Part shown: positions 12,691-25,540 of the stretch, piece by piece
How positions within the stretch are numbered: the first letter of the stretch is position 1
How the letters are laid out: each line of letters begins with the position of its first letter
Assembly: GCA_018340805.1 (NCBI GenBank)
Contig: JACMZG010001863.1
Span: forward strand, 22,306,794-22,370,793
Length of the DNA: 64,000 nt
Source: Microvelia longipes
Lineage: Eukaryota > Arthropoda > Insecta > Hemiptera > Veliidae
Reading direction: 5' to 3'
Made by a program: the position numbers and the translations under genes
The notes under the pieces: model-generated
Databases searched by the model: none
The model's input: only the letters and a program-made list of their open reading frames with translations
What the model was told of the DNA's origin: nothing

Positions 12691-13039
12691 ATTATTTCCC
12701 GTATTTGTATTTTGTATTATTATGCATCTCCCGTATGATTTTGGAAAAATCATTGTTTAGAAATAAATTTTGGCTAGATCAAAAAGACGTCAAGGAGCCC
12801 AATCATATTAAAGGCTTACAAAATTTCTAAATATTAAAAATTGCAATGCAGACCGCGGAGCTTCTTGTGTTCCTTTGTAGAAGTAAAAAAAGGAAGCTTG
12901 ATTTCATATTTTGTACTTTTATTATACAAATTTATTTTCACATAAGGGGGAAAACATGATACATATAAAATACTTAAGTTAATAATATAATGTTTAATAA
13001 AAAAAATTAGCTATAATTAATCAAAGTCGATTTAATTAC

Positions 13040-13136
13040 CTGTGGATATGAATAACAAATTTCTTTTTGACCCTTTGTAAGTCCACTAAGAGAATGACAT
13101 GCTGGCAGCACTGTACTTCCAAAACCATTTGCTGAT
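13040..13136 (-). CDS. Wnt10: Wnt10-like, first visible coding exon
   Basis: Short 97-bp exon, too small to stand out as an ORF. On the minus strand the acceptor is ...GATTTCAG|ATCAGC and the donor CCACAG|GTAATT. One leading base completes a codon from an upstream exon; 32 codons follow, including VLPACHSLSGLTKGQKEIC and YSYPQ, ending in phase 0 to match the acceptor at 10318. 'C..LsGLtk.Q...C...P' is the first cysteine pair region of Wnt proteins, and the LSGLTK form resembles Wnt10. The exon carrying the start codon and signal peptide must lie further right (above 13136). I searched the minus strand and found no convincing candidate, so the gene is incomplete at both ends here. Confidence 0.93.
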
Positions 13137-13779
13137 CTGAAATCAAATTATACGTTTAATATTATTGTCTTATAATAGTTTTATAATGTAAATTAGGCAT
13201 ATTACATCCTCAATAAAGTAGGTGAAATGCGTTTTTTACCGTCTGCGACAGATAAAGAGTTCTTTACTGTCACTGGTGAAGTTTCTCAAATGTCCACTAG
13301 GTGGGCGCTAGTAGTTTACTATAAGGGTATAATATTACCTTCCTTGTTCTTCTTACTTTTTTTGTTTATCAAATGTTTGTTTTTTGTGTTAATCGAACGT
13401 TTTTGTTAACAAAGTTTAGTTATTTTTTGAAAGTGAGTTTATAAATTATCAAGTATTTAATAATCATAGATAGTGATTCAGACATTGAAAATACGCCACC
13501 AGAATTAAAACTTTAGGCCAATGAAGCGATCGAAAGAAGTGTACCGGCAAAATTTTATACGCTTTACTGTTTTTCATTTAAATACACGATACAGTGTTAC
13601 ACGACTGGCAATATTATTACCTCGGCTCTGTTAATTGTTTCGCTTCGCATCTATAGTAAATTTAGTCGCCCCGGTTTAAACACCTTCACAGTCTTGTAAC
13701 ATAATATAGTTTTAATTAAAAACTTCGAAAATTTTGATTTAGAATGAGCACTAGTGGAGTTGTTCATAATTAAAGGAAC

Positions 13780-13833
13780 GAAGAAAAGAGTCTCTCCACA
13801 AAACAATTGTTTTGTGGAGAGACTCTTTTCTTC
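13780..13833. repeat. 54-bp perfect palindrome (foldback terminus, copy A)
   Basis: Two 27-bp arms with no spacer and no mismatch, each containing GAGTCTCTCCAC. The same motif forms the outer ends of the foldbacks at 16836-16997 and 20796-21019, so this is probably a solo pair of joined ends of that family, without the ribozyme-like core. Confidence 0.92.
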
Positions 13834-14639
13834 AAAAAGAGCACAAAACAAATGTCCACAAAACACAAATATATATCATCCACATGATATATATTGTTTT
13901 ATATGAGCTCGGGACCTCACGCTGTGATCTCAGTTTCAATTGAATAATATTTTTTATAAAATATTATGACACATTTAGTTAATGCTCTAAGCATAGTGGA
14001 TGTGACCTGCTTGAGTTTGTTCCCGCAGGGTAAATACAATGATGAAGCTAAAAGTCCTGAAATGGGTATTTATTTTATTGAGCGGAAATTTTATAGTGTA
14101 AATTTACGGATAAAATACAAGTATAGCTATTTTACTTATTTATTTATTTTACAATGTGGACGACTGCCTCCTCCTCAATATTAAAAGTAGAAAATAAAGT
14201 ACTAAATGAAGAAATAAATAAATCACCCAGAAGTCACCAAAATATATAATAACGATTAATTCAAACACGAAAGCCTACTCAAAAATAAATAAAAAAAAAA
14301 CATTTCCTTTTTATAAATACGAAGGATTAAAAAGGTTATAGATAGTTTTCTGAATGGTTATTTAATCGATTCGATTTTTTAGTAGAAATATTTAGAAGTT
14401 AAGAATTTAATGTGACATTAAAACAGATAAAAACCCGATCTAAATCACATTAAAACAAATCAGTTGGGACCAAACGAGTTTTCGAATTACTGACCTAACC
14501 ATTTTTCCACTTTTTTGGAAGCTGAAAACTGTTTATTATCATTGATCTATACTAGTTTTTAAATAATTTTTTATCTTAATGTTTTTATTAAAATCAAATG
14601 GTTATTTAGCCATAGTTCAGTAAAAGAGTATAGTCAGTA

Positions 14640-15140
14640 TAGTATACTAGTCAGTATAGTATAGTATAGTACAGTCAAAGAGTAAAATAATATGATATAC
14701 TCTTTGGTTTAGTGAAATTAGCGTTAGGTGTAGTACATAAGGCGGGTTAGATATAGTACCAAGTTGGGTATACGTTAAGGTGTGTTATTTATAGTACGTC
14801 AAAGGAGCGTTTAGTAGAAAAGTAGAAGTAGTTAAGTAGTAAATTTAGTCGCGTCAGGAATATAATACACTAAGGCGCGTTAGGTAAAATACGTTAAAAT
14901 CGTTCGATATAGTATATACGTTAAGGCGCGTTATTTAAAGTACGTCAAAGGCGCGTTACCGCGTTAGGTGTAGTACGTTAAGCCAAGTTAGGCATAGTAC
15001 GTTAAGGCGAGTTACTTGTAGTATGTCAAAGAAGCGTTAGGTATAGTAAATTAAATCGCGAGAGAAATATAATACGCTTAGGCGCGTTACAGATAAAGTT
15101 CGTTAAGGCGCGTTATTTATAGTACGTCAAGGAACGTTAT
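14640..15140 (+). repeat. Degenerate satellite, GTTAGGTATAGTACGTTAAGG type
   Basis: Roughly ten loosely spaced units alternate 'GCGTTAGGTATAGTAC', 'GTTAAGGCGCGTTA' and 'TTATAGTACGTCAAAGG'. Unit length is about 45 bp with frequent substitutions and indels. CG dinucleotides are frequent compared with the flanks. No coding frame. Confidence 0.8.
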
Positions 15141-15149
15141 AGTTCAAGA

Positions 15150-16830
15150 GCCAAGTCTAAAAAATATGACTCATTTTGTACTACTTCAAAATGTGAAGGG
15201 AAATACATAGTCCCTTCACATGAATGCGCTCGCTTAAAAAAACTGATTTTTTGAATAAATTAATTTACCTAATTATGCTATAAAGTTATCCAGGATTATC
15301 TATTATATTCTCATTCTTAATTAAATTTATGGACAATAAGACATCACCCAAGGGATGGTGTTCTAAGCTTATTAAAAAATTAAAATTATTAAAATTTTCA
15401 ATATTTAATATGGAAAATATTCTAAGCTATTGTATAAGTATGAAAATTCTAAAATACTCTAAATTATCACATTTTGTCATTAATTTCATTATGTTTAGTT
15501 TTAACATCATTTCGAGTTGTACATCTTTAGTTTTATACTCATGTTAAAATATATTACTAACATTTTATAGACTATTGGAATTTTAGCACCAATAAAATGA
15601 ATAATTTACAAGTTTCATAACTCAATAAGTGTATTTTTTTAATTGCTTTACTTATCTTTTTATTTACATTTTTATTTATAATCAAATAAAAAATTGTTAA
15701 TGGGGAGTCCAATAAAACGAAAACAGGAAAATCTCATAAAATAAATTACTTTTTTTGTATAAAAAAATCAATGAAATTTAAAGAAATTAAAGAAGGCTGT
15801 AAGGAACGATTATAAAATATTTTTAAAAACTTGACACACCAAGTTGAATACAATTAATGATTGTGTTAGAGGCTTTGTTTAGATAATAAGTTAATGTGTA
15901 ATTTATAACAAATGCTTAATTTAGATTAAATATCTTAGTAGAGGTAGTTTATTCTTTAATATAAATGACCATAAGTGTGTTAGATGTAACTTGTTGAGAT
16001 TTTGGAATTTAAAAGTTAGTTTTATAAAAAAATGAAAAGACACAAAAAAGTTGCTTCTGGAATTTTAAAGTTTTATTTTAGAATAAAGAATTGGAGGGGT
16101 CATCGTGATTTTTATTTTTTAAGTTAAGAATGAATGTTTTTTTTATCCTATTTTGGTTTTAGTTTAACTGATAATTCACAACAGTTCGTAACATAACCTG
16201 TTATTCCGTGGGAATTTAGGAAAACTTAAAAAAATAAATTGATGAATCAAGAGGGAAATTAAAGAATGGACTTTAAAAACAGTATAATAAAAAACGATGA
16301 AAACTAAATCAAATGGACTTCAGTTTTGTCTGACATATTATCTTGATTACACAAAAGATTGTAGCAACAAATTTTAAGGTAGAATTTGATGGCAAACGAA
16401 ATATTAGCTTAAATAACTTTAGTCAAAAATTTTATCGAGATAGCAAACTTGAGTAAAAGATTCAGTTATGGCAATAAAAATATTTTAGTATATTATCGAT
16501 TTTATTTGTATAATTATTTATTTTTATTTATTGGTACAAATTTTATGCTTACTATAAATTATTTTTAGTAAATTTTTGCTTTATCAAATAAATACATAAA
16601 ATTAGTAAGAATGTAGGTAAGTATGTAATTAAGACAACGTCTTATTACTTGTTCTAATCTTCAACATTTTTTAATTAATTTTCATTATTTTAACAAATAA
16701 ACAGTATAAAAATAAATACGAACGAAACATCCTACAAGTTATTAAGAAGTTTAAATTAGCGGAGGATATGAAAAGGAAAATATTGAGGACATATTTAGCG
16801 AGTAAGTAAAAATTTTGTTATAACAAAATG
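15150..16830. other. AT-rich stretch without recognisable genes
   Basis: Only a short hairpin (TGTGAAGGGA...TCCCTTCACA, about 15191-15220) is notable. The plus-strand frame at 15329-15547 is Ile/Leu/Ser/Lys-rich and matches no family I know; composition explains it. Confidence 0.6.
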
Positions 16831-16835
16831 TCAAT

Positions 16836-16997
16836 GGAAATGAAGAATAGAGTTTCTCCACAAAAACAATAGTTTATTGGCAAAGTGCCTTTCAACCTAA
16901 CATGAGGTCATCATCAGTGCCTGTACAAATAAGTTAGGTTGAAAGCGCTTTGCCAATAAAATATTGTTTTTATGGAGAGACTCTATTCTTCATTTCC
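16836..16997. mobile_element. Foldback element B with hammerhead-like core
   Basis: Inverted repeat with 65-66-bp arms (16836-16901 and 16933-16997) and a 31-bp loop. Both arms carry the terminal AGTCTCTCC/AGTTTCTCC motif. The minus strand reads CTGATGA (16911-16917), a stem ACCT...AGGT, GAAA (16890-16893), then a short self-complementary segment. The right arm preserves GAAAGCGCTTTGCC. GGCA before CTGATGA can pair with TGCC after the GCGCTT segment, as helix I of a hammerhead ribozyme requires. No protein is encoded. Hammerheads of this compact kind are known from Penelope-like elements; that origin is inferred. Confidence 0.75.
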
Positions 16998-17009
16998 TAT
17001 TTCTTCTAT

Positions 17010-17395
17010 TCGTGTCTTATACTGTGCTGTATTTTTTACAATATTTGTGTCATATACTGTGCTGTACAATATTCGTGTCTTATACTGTGCTGTATTTTTT
17101 ACAATATTCGTGTCTTATACTGTGTGTATTTTTTACAATATTCGTGTCTTATACTGTGCTGTATTTTTTACAATATTCGTGTCTTATACCTGTGCTGTAT
17201 TTTTTACAATATTCGTGTCTTATACTGTGCTGTTTTTTTATTATACTGTGCTGTATTTTTTACAATATTCGTGTCTTATACTGTGCTGTATTTTTTACAA
17301 TATTCGTGTCTTATACTGTGCTGTATTTGTATTATGTGTCTTATACTGTGCTGTATTTTTTACTTTATTCGTGTTTCATACTGTGTTGAATGATT
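17010..17395 (+). repeat. 35-bp minisatellite
   Basis: About ten tandem units of 35 bp containing ATTCGTGTCTTATACTGTGC and TGTATTTTTTACAAT, some shortened. Because 35 is not a multiple of three, all three plus-strand frames stay open and give repetitive Cys/Tyr/Leu peptides; these are artefacts. The array starts right next to the right arm of foldback B. Confidence 0.95.
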
Positions 17396-18394
17396 TACCT
17401 TTTTAGCGAATTTCATTATATAATTATGCTTACAATGAAGCGTAGTTTCGTTCATACTATTTTGTAAATCTTACAATATTATGTCTTATACTGAGTAGTA
17501 TAATAATAATAATTTATATACTATGTAGTGCTTTTTACAATTTCGATATCATATACTGGGTTGAATTTTCACAATTTGTTGTCTTGTTTGTTCAACATTT
17601 AACGAAAATAATTAAAGCACATAATAATATGCAGTGTGTCTTATTTTTAGGTATTAAATTAAATGAAATAAAAGCATAATTTAAAAGCATTTTCTGAATA
17701 AATTAGTTACAAGTTTTGATGGGATGAATCAGATGAAAAATGGGCTGTCTCTGTTAATGTGTTTGTAAGATGTTCTTAATGACCACAGTTTGTTGAGTTG
17801 AATATCAGTACCGGTCCCACAATTATTGGGTAAGAGAAAGAGAGAGAGAGAGAGGAAAAGTTTTAATTCCTGTTTTGAACCTGGAGTTGTATAACAGTAA
17901 CAATAGTGATTACTTGATGAACCTTAATATTAAAGAAAATTGTTTAATGATTGTGATTCATAGTTTTATAATCTAAAATCAGTTTTATCATCTTGGCTTT
18001 AGGCTAAAGCCAATTTCCTCGGTGAATAAGTTGTAATAATTATTATTCGAGGAATATAATATCTTATCTTATCTTTTTTGCCCCTGTAAAAAATATTTAA
18101 GATAAGTTACTTTAACTTGTGGTAGATATTAGCAAATCCAAGGGATCTGTACTTTTAACTGTCTGTACGTTTTGAACTTGAAAAGACTCCCTCTCACAAC
18201 TCAGGCTTTGCTTTCAGTGAGAGATAGCTTTTACTTTTACAAAATACTGTATTCCAATATTTTTTTGTATTTTTTAAAACTGTATATATTTTTAATCAAT
18301 AAAGTTTATATAAAAGCAAAAAAAAACAAAAAAAAACAGTACATATCCTTTATATTTGCTAATATTATAATATATCAGAATTTATACTGCAACA

Positions 18395-19075
18395 TGTCTT
18401 TGAATTCGCTTCGCTTGTCCTCAGATAGTAAATGCTGCCGTATCATTCTCATTGGTCACCCATACAGCACTGATCATGCTCAATGCAGCTTAATTTTTAT
18501 GATCCAACAAAAATCATAAATATACTTGTCGTATTTTAACGAAACTTAGTGTACTTATTTAGTAAGTAAAGGTATACACTTGTACTAAATTTCAACTCAA
18601 TTAAATCATTTCCTGATGTTTTACAATTTTTTAAAAAACGTAGATAAGTCATTCGATAACAATTGAACAAATGCTGATAATGAGATGAAACTTAGCACAT
18701 ATGTTAGTCTTATACATAGCCACATGCGAGCCAAATTTCAATAGGATAGCATTATTTTTCTGCGCTTTATGATTTTTTGAAATTTTTGTTGAGTCATTAT
18801 TGTGGGTAATGTCGTCATTAAAATATTTTCCGAATAGCACAACTACAACAGTAGACTAATTTTTGTACAAAGTTTCAACTCTCTAGCATAAATACACTAG
18901 GAGCTACGATGATAACAGACACACACACTCACACATATAGACAGACAACTTTGTGGAAACCACTCAGGAGGCTTTTAAAACACCTAAAACGGATAATTCC
19001 GGTTTAATCCAGGTTTCGAGTTTTTTTGCAAACTCAATACTTTTCCTATGTACCTACGGTTTAAATGAGGAAAAG
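18395..19075 (-). repeat. R1 dispersed repeat, near full length
   Basis: Minus-strand copy with all landmarks in reverse: TTCGCTTCGCTTGTCCTC at the left, the 5S-like block at 18453-18493 (GGTCACCCATACAGCAC...), the conserved GCTGATAATGAGATGAAAC, a TG-rich (here CA) stretch near 18920, AACGGATAATTCCGG, and the head near 19045 ending AAATGAGGAAAAG at 19070. The frame at 18649-18840 is part of the repeat. Confidence 0.88.
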
Positions 19076-19079
19076 TAAG

Positions 19080-20790
19080 AAAATATCTTAAAGTGCTGAG
19101 AAATTATAAAGATAAATCTATCTAAATTAATTTATACCGTATAGTATGAGTAAAAAAATTAAGCATTTATAGTCGATATAGTGATATGCGCAGTTGTCTA
19201 AATTTCATAAAGAATACAGAGTTAAGAGATGGCTCTTTAATTTAGTGCTTTTGAAAATCAGACACTAGCTTCCAATAGTGGCATTTGGAAAAACTAGTTG
19301 CTACAGTAAATTAAACACTGAAGTCGAAAGAAGAGGCCGGGATTGTGAATTCAGACGCCTGTTGGCAAAATATTTAAGCTTAAACAAGGTTTAATTGCAA
19401 TTAGTTTTAATTAGTTTAATTACAATTAGGTACAATCAAACTTCTTTGACTAGAGTCCAATGTATCCAACGCTCCTACTTCCGGATCAGTGTAAATCACA
19501 GTATTCTGCGTTCTCGCTGGACTAATTGTGGCTAGAAGCTAATTTCGAATGCTTCAATGGATTTTATGTAGCATATCAGACGTTACATAAGTGTTGTGTA
19601 AAAAAAAACAAGAATATTTATCGGTTATATATTCGAAAATATTTTTAGTAGAAAGTGTTAGATTTTAATAACAAATAAATAGCTAAATAAGAGACAGGTA
19701 TAATGATAGAGTTAAATAGAGAATTGTGATAAAAATCTATTAGATAAGAGTTTCAAATTGATAGTTTAGTGTGGGAAAAATATCTTTATAATAACATTAC
19801 CTAAACATTAAAAAATGGGATAATTGGTTAAAAGAGTTGCCGCTGGGCGGCGCTCCTGATGAGTGGTGGTGTTTAAGTAAAAATCTTTTTCTTATAGTGC
19901 TATATACTAATAAAATGACATATTAAAGGATTTCAAGTAAAAAAAGAAAAGCTTCTGGAAGATCCATTAGCAGGCTCAGGATAACTCCGTGAGAAGAAGA
20001 ACAAGTTGATCCTTACGACAGGATTCAGAAGTCATTCTGTACCCTGGGAACATATCCTTCCAGGACCTTTTTAAAAAATATCTTCAACATTTTTTTGGAC
20101 CATCCATTAACCATTTTCTTTAGTATAGGCCAAATCAATTTCAATACGTATCATTTCTTAGTGTTCGAAGAAAATTGCAAGATATTTTTAGGAAAGAATT
20201 CGCAAATCATTTTAAAACTTAACTTAAATTTTATTCGATTTTTTGCTTACTTATTGTTTAAAGACTATTAAAAGAGGTTATTTATGAGGATAAATAATAT
20301 AACTACAATGAACTAATCTTTTTTTGTCACGTCTGATGGCCGAAAGGCCATAAACTCTAGTGGATATTCCCTAAATGAGTAATTATTTATTTAAGCCAAT
20401 ACACTGGATTAATTTTAATTTAAATACACTTTTAGCAATTATTCTAAATAATTATTTATTTATTCTAAATCAGACGCCATTATTTTTAAAAAGTATATTT
20501 GGCCAAAATATGAGTTTGCCTCTCCTCTTTATCCCAATAATATGTAAATAAATAAAAGAAAAGATAAATTAATAATAATTTATAAACGAAGTGTAAGTAA
20601 TAATAAAAACAAATGGAATAATAAAATACTAATTCAAAATTTTGTTAGTTTTTGCGACTTATTAAAACGTATAATACACATATTTTACAGACTCCTCAAT
20701 AACTAAATTAATTCTATTACTAATAGAATTAATTAGTAATAGAATAATTATTGTGTAATAATAGAATAATACACTATGTAATATTCTCTG
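19080..20790. other. AT-rich stretch, no gene recognised
   Basis: Nothing identifiable apart from local short inverted repeats (for example ATTCTATTACTAATAGAAT near 20711). A moderately GC-richer patch at about 19935-20060 has no long frame. Confidence 0.5.
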
Positions 20791-20795
20791 CTTTA

Positions 20796-21019
20796 AAGAA
20801 AAGTAAGATAAAGAGTCTCTCCACAGAAAAATTTCGTTAATTTATAAATTACGTAAAGCCCTTTCAGCCTATCAATAGGTCATCATCAGTGCCAGAGAAG
20901 GCCATTATCAGTGCCTTTATTTGTCTGGCACTGATGATGGCCTCTTGTTAGGCAGAAAGCGCTTTGTGTAATTCGTAAATAAAGTTTTCAGTGGAGAGAC
21001 TCTTTATCTTTCTTTTCTT
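20796..21019. mobile_element. Foldback element C with two hammerhead-like cores
   Basis: Inverted repeat of the same family as copy B, ending in GAGTCTCTCCAC on both sides, with inner arms that diverge. Each arm holds a core. On the minus strand CTGATGA (20883-20889) precedes stem CCTAT...ATAGG and GAAA (20862-20865). On the plus strand CTGATGA (20931-20937) precedes stem GCCT...AGGC and GAAA (20955-20958), then GCGCTTTGTG. The loops contain two further degenerate 'ATCAGTGCC' copies. No coding capacity. The two arms keep stem II by different base pairs, which argues for structure rather than chance. Confidence 0.72.
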
Positions 21020-24000
21020 GAAGATGGACTCCATTTATGCTCATCCTAGAACTTATTCTCTATTTTGTTCTAGTTTTTATTCCCTTAAGTCATGAAAAGA
21101 AAATATAAGTTACTGGCCATTCATTACTAGCTTTAAAGATTTTAAGGACATACTTTTAATTATAAAGATATCGTGATGAAGGACGTGTCAAAAAAGGATC
21201 ATTGTCACTTTTCATACGCAGGTATATTTCAAACACCTTTCCATGTACCACACAATGTCTGTCTTAACTTAATTTTACACTTTAACGCTGTTTCAACAAA
21301 AACGTACACAAGACAAGTAGAGCATTTATAATTAGGAATTTTTTGTTTTCTTTTTTTCCACTGATGAAGATCCTAAAAAAATGTCCACTTACACTGAACA
21401 GGATCAAAAAAGAAAGGACTTTTTTTAAATAGATTCTTGAATGTCCTTATTTAGGCGTGAAGCCCACCCAATATAAAAAAAAGTAAATTGTCTTTAAGTG
21501 TCAAAAAATTTAAACAGTAGCTCATGAACTTTTAGTAATTTTACAAACTAAAAAAAGATGAGACATCTTTATATAGGTATACAACACTTATACCTTAACA
21601 TGTAGATGACAATTCTGTGGTACAATTATTTACTATATGTTAGACAATATTACCTTAATAATTCCAATTAATACTCTTTTTGCATATAGTTCAAAATCAT
21701 TCAAACAATAAATATATTTTTAACAATAAAAAAGTACAATATATAATGAATATTATAAATTATAATTATATAATAAAATTTCTTTTGTTGATTGACAGTT
21801 TTGTACTTGTAAAAGAACTGTTAGTTAAATCTCTTATCACCATTATCCTTATATCTACTGGTTACAATCAAGGAGAACAAAATCATTTACATTTTACTCC
21901 TGCTTTTTTCATATTGTATTGAAGTATTCTGAACAAAAAAAGAAATACACGACCAGGTTTAGATTGTTTTTATCTGAAGTTGATAGTTTAAGATGTAAAA
22001 ATTTATTGGCTGTGTAATTGTTAAATGATTTTTAATTTTTGCTTATTAAGGAAAAGAGATTTATATGGTACACATGTATACTTTTACGGTTTAGTCAATG
22101 TTAAAGATAAATGCAATCTAACACTTAATTGAATCTATCCTTATAAATATACCTACGTGCAAATTTAATATATTTTTTATTAGCTTGGATAGCGAATTTT
22201 CATTAAGAAATTACGCTAATGAGGTTGCTTGGAATGCGGAAAAAGAATAGGGAGAAGAAGGGAATGAAGGGAAATGTTATGAATAATGTACCAAATTTTA
22301 TTTCTGATTTAAATTTATATAGATAAGGTATAGTTGGTTTTAAAAGGAGAATATTTATTTCCAGTTATCTTAACTTGTGGAATTTTACTATATTGAGATA
22401 TAGCTACACTAGTATTATAGAAAGGATCATTATCAATTTATAATATATTAATTAACATGAAGACATTAATATGACACAGTAGAAACATAAAGGGAAAAGA
22501 CAACAAGTATAAGAAAGGAATTAATATAAAAAGGTTTGAGATAAGAATCAGTTTCCCATGGGCAGGGAGCTCCACAGGGACGTCTCCGCGCTCTCTTCTT
22601 GTTTTTAATATATCCTGATATGACTTCAACTCGACTTCATTGTCAGATCAAATTTTAAATAATTCAATAAAAATGAAGTTAAATATTATTAAAAAAGTCT
22701 ACCGATCGAAGTAATATTTTTTATACTGGTATTTTTTGGTTATCTGTATTAAAGCTTCTACTTCTGTGTGGCTTCTAACGTTACAATATTGAAATTTTTG
22801 TCACGAAAAAAAAATTGGATATTTTAAATTTTCTACACTAATAAACATTGAAATGACGTCCATTAGATTATTATTTTTGGATCTTTTTTGTCCATTTTCT
22901 GTTTATAAATTAGCAGACATTAATTTTATAGTTATATATCTAATTTTATTGAATTTTATTTTAAAAAATTATCTGGTGAGCCTGTTTTATGCCAACATTT
23001 CATTTAAGAAAAAATAGTTTTTTTTCTGCTAAAATAAATTTAAGAACGTTATAATTGGTATTTAGGGACTGAAAAAGAAATAAAGGCCTGCTTCCTGCTC
23101 CGCGTCGAAACTGCTTTTCGAGTTGTATTACAATTATCATATACTCTCAGCTGTCATTAGCACGCTATCAAAGTCCAATTAGGCTCTCTTAAAGTTATAA
23201 TATAAGAGACTCTTGCACCTATGTGTGAGTATCATGCCATTGTCTATTGTTGTTTTAGACGTATGTGTCCGTCATACGCAAGGGTAGAAACCCTTACACA
23301 CACATTTATGGACACAGATGGACCAACATGTAATGGACCAACATTATCCTTAAAAGTATAATAAAAACATGGCTCTAAAATTTCGAAAATAGTCTGTATC
23401 CCCAAAAAGTTGACTCATGTGAGTTTAAATTTTCTGTTATTTTTTAAATATTACTGAATATATTTTGTTTCCACTCTTGGTAACTTTTGAATATCTAAAT
23501 TAAAACATAGTGTGTGGAATGTTCCACACAGTATATAGGGTGTAATGCGATAAATGTAAAAATAAAAAGAGGCGATTTTAAACATAATTTGCTACAAATT
23601 AAGATACCCCTTTGTTATTCCGATTCTTAACAGTTTCAGGTGTTGCTAGCTTACTTTAATAAATCGCTCTTATTAACTAGAAATGTAATGTTAGAGCCAC
23701 ACATTTAGTATCGTTGAAAATCTTATAAAATTTCCAAAAGTAATTTTGAGTAATTTTCATTTCAATAAGTTTTAAAAGTTATAATTTATGATAGTTATAA
23801 GTTAAATAAGTTATAAAATGAATTAACCTGGATTTTTGTTGTTTTTACGTTATTTATTTTATCGCGCCTTGTAGCAGACTTTTCTGTTTTAAGAAACTTG
23901 AAATGGCTAAAAATTACTCTAGAGCTACTTCTTAAGTTTTAGATCTTTTTCCTACATATTTCTAAAATGATTATTTTAATGGTAAATAATTAATTATATA

Positions 24001-24110
24001 ATGTAAACGAACCCAAAAATCCAGTTTAATTTATTTGGTAACTTATTGGTTAACTTATTTATTTCCGTCCTGGGTGCTCATCCTAAATCTTAAGTTTGAA
24101 TCCCATGTAT
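21020..24110. other. AT-rich stretch, no gene recognised
   Basis: I see no splice-bounded exon with family resemblance. A GC-richer patch at 22560-22605 is open on the minus strand (…RRERGDVPVELPAHGK…) but lacks a good donor and resembles nothing I know. A short GTGTGGAA..TTCCACAC inverted repeat lies at about 23510-23530. Confidence 0.5.
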
Positions 24111-24115
24111 AATTA

Positions 24116-24327
<212 letters not shown>

Positions 24328-25232
24328 CAAAAAGCAAAGTAGAATCGATCAATTTCCCTTCTCTCCTTCTTTACTTCTGTCATCCTCTTTTTGTGATAAA
24401 CATTTACGAAAACTTAAGTTAACTGATTTAAGGTTTTTATTTTGCTTTTGTTATTATTTTTCATTTATAATGTTTACATGTTATTATAATTTGTACTATT
24501 TTTCCGTTAAAAGTTCTTAAATATTTATTTAACTAATTATTTATTGATATATGATTAAAATTTATACCTAAAATATTAAAAATGAAGTAAAACGTGTGAA
24601 ATAAAGAATATAAAATCAAAATGAATTTAATTTTGTTGGTGGTCCTAATAAACTACCGAATCATTTTCCCAAAGACTCATTAACATATCTTGGCACTTAA
24701 CATGAGGTAATAATAAATACCGGCGCAGTCTGTAAAAGTATAACTTAGCTATATAGTCTGACCACAAGAATAAAATCTCTTGCACATCTATACAGTTCTT
24801 TTTATTTCATAAAAGAGTCATCGAAGTATATATATTGCTTTAGTTAAGTAATTTTAATTAGTTTAATTTTAAAAAATTAGATAAGATTGAGTTTAATTAA
24901 AGCTAAATCTAACTATACAAAAAAATTTGTATAACTCAGTTTCTCTATCCAAATTTTAAACTGGGACCTTCGGTTCCATCGCGGGCCTTTGCCCTGCTCA
25001 CAAAATGTCCCTAGTCAGTCCTGATTTGTTTTTTGTCTTTTCATTATTATTTATATCACATTCCTAAAATAATTGGCATTTTGCCAGTAATTTTCATTTA
25101 TGAGCTTTTTTGCGGCCAAAGCCTAGCAGTTTTTTGCTTACAACAGCCGCTTCGAGGCCACATGACTTTCTGAGATTCATTTTCTATTATACTTTTACGT
25201 ATCACTATAGTTAATAACTAAGTTTTGTTTCA

Positions 25233-25247
25233 TATATATGTATATAT

Positions 25248-25302
<55 letters not shown>

Positions 25303-25307
25303 ATATA

Positions 25308-25346
<39 letters not shown>
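25233..25346. repeat. (TA)n microsatellite
   Basis: About 110 bp of TA with AATAT slips. Confidence 0.97.
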
Positions 25347-25348
<2 letters not shown>

Positions 25349-25540
25349 CTCATAATACGGTTTTAGATTTTTGGGATGTTTGATAATAAACATTTGACAC
25401 AAAAAAGTGTGTTTTTGTCATTTTCTTATAACAATACTTTCCCCTCCTTATTCTTGAGATAAAACCTAGTTCATCTTCTCCCTTTAATTCGACAGTTAAA
25501 ATGTAATAATATGGTTTTATTGATATTAGCGGTTAAAACC

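Larger units (their letters stand above)
10319..13039 (-). other. Wnt10 intron, about 2.7 kb, with hAT insertion
   Basis: Intron between the first and second visible Wnt10 exons. About half of it is one 1308-bp hAT-type element (11292-12599) inserted into an older R1 copy. The stretch 10320-11180 is plain AT-rich sequence with no recognisable content. Both flanking splice sites are intact, so the insertion should be compatible with splicing. Confidence 0.85.

Noticed and set aside
16950..17406. Three overlapping 141-147-residue frames
   Set aside because: A 35-bp tandem repeat lacking stops gives the same peptide in all frames; no coding signal.
22438..22629. Possible upstream Wnt10 exon with a hydrophobic tail
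   Set aside because: Starts at TTG, lacks an ATG-led signal peptide and has no good donor in the required phase.
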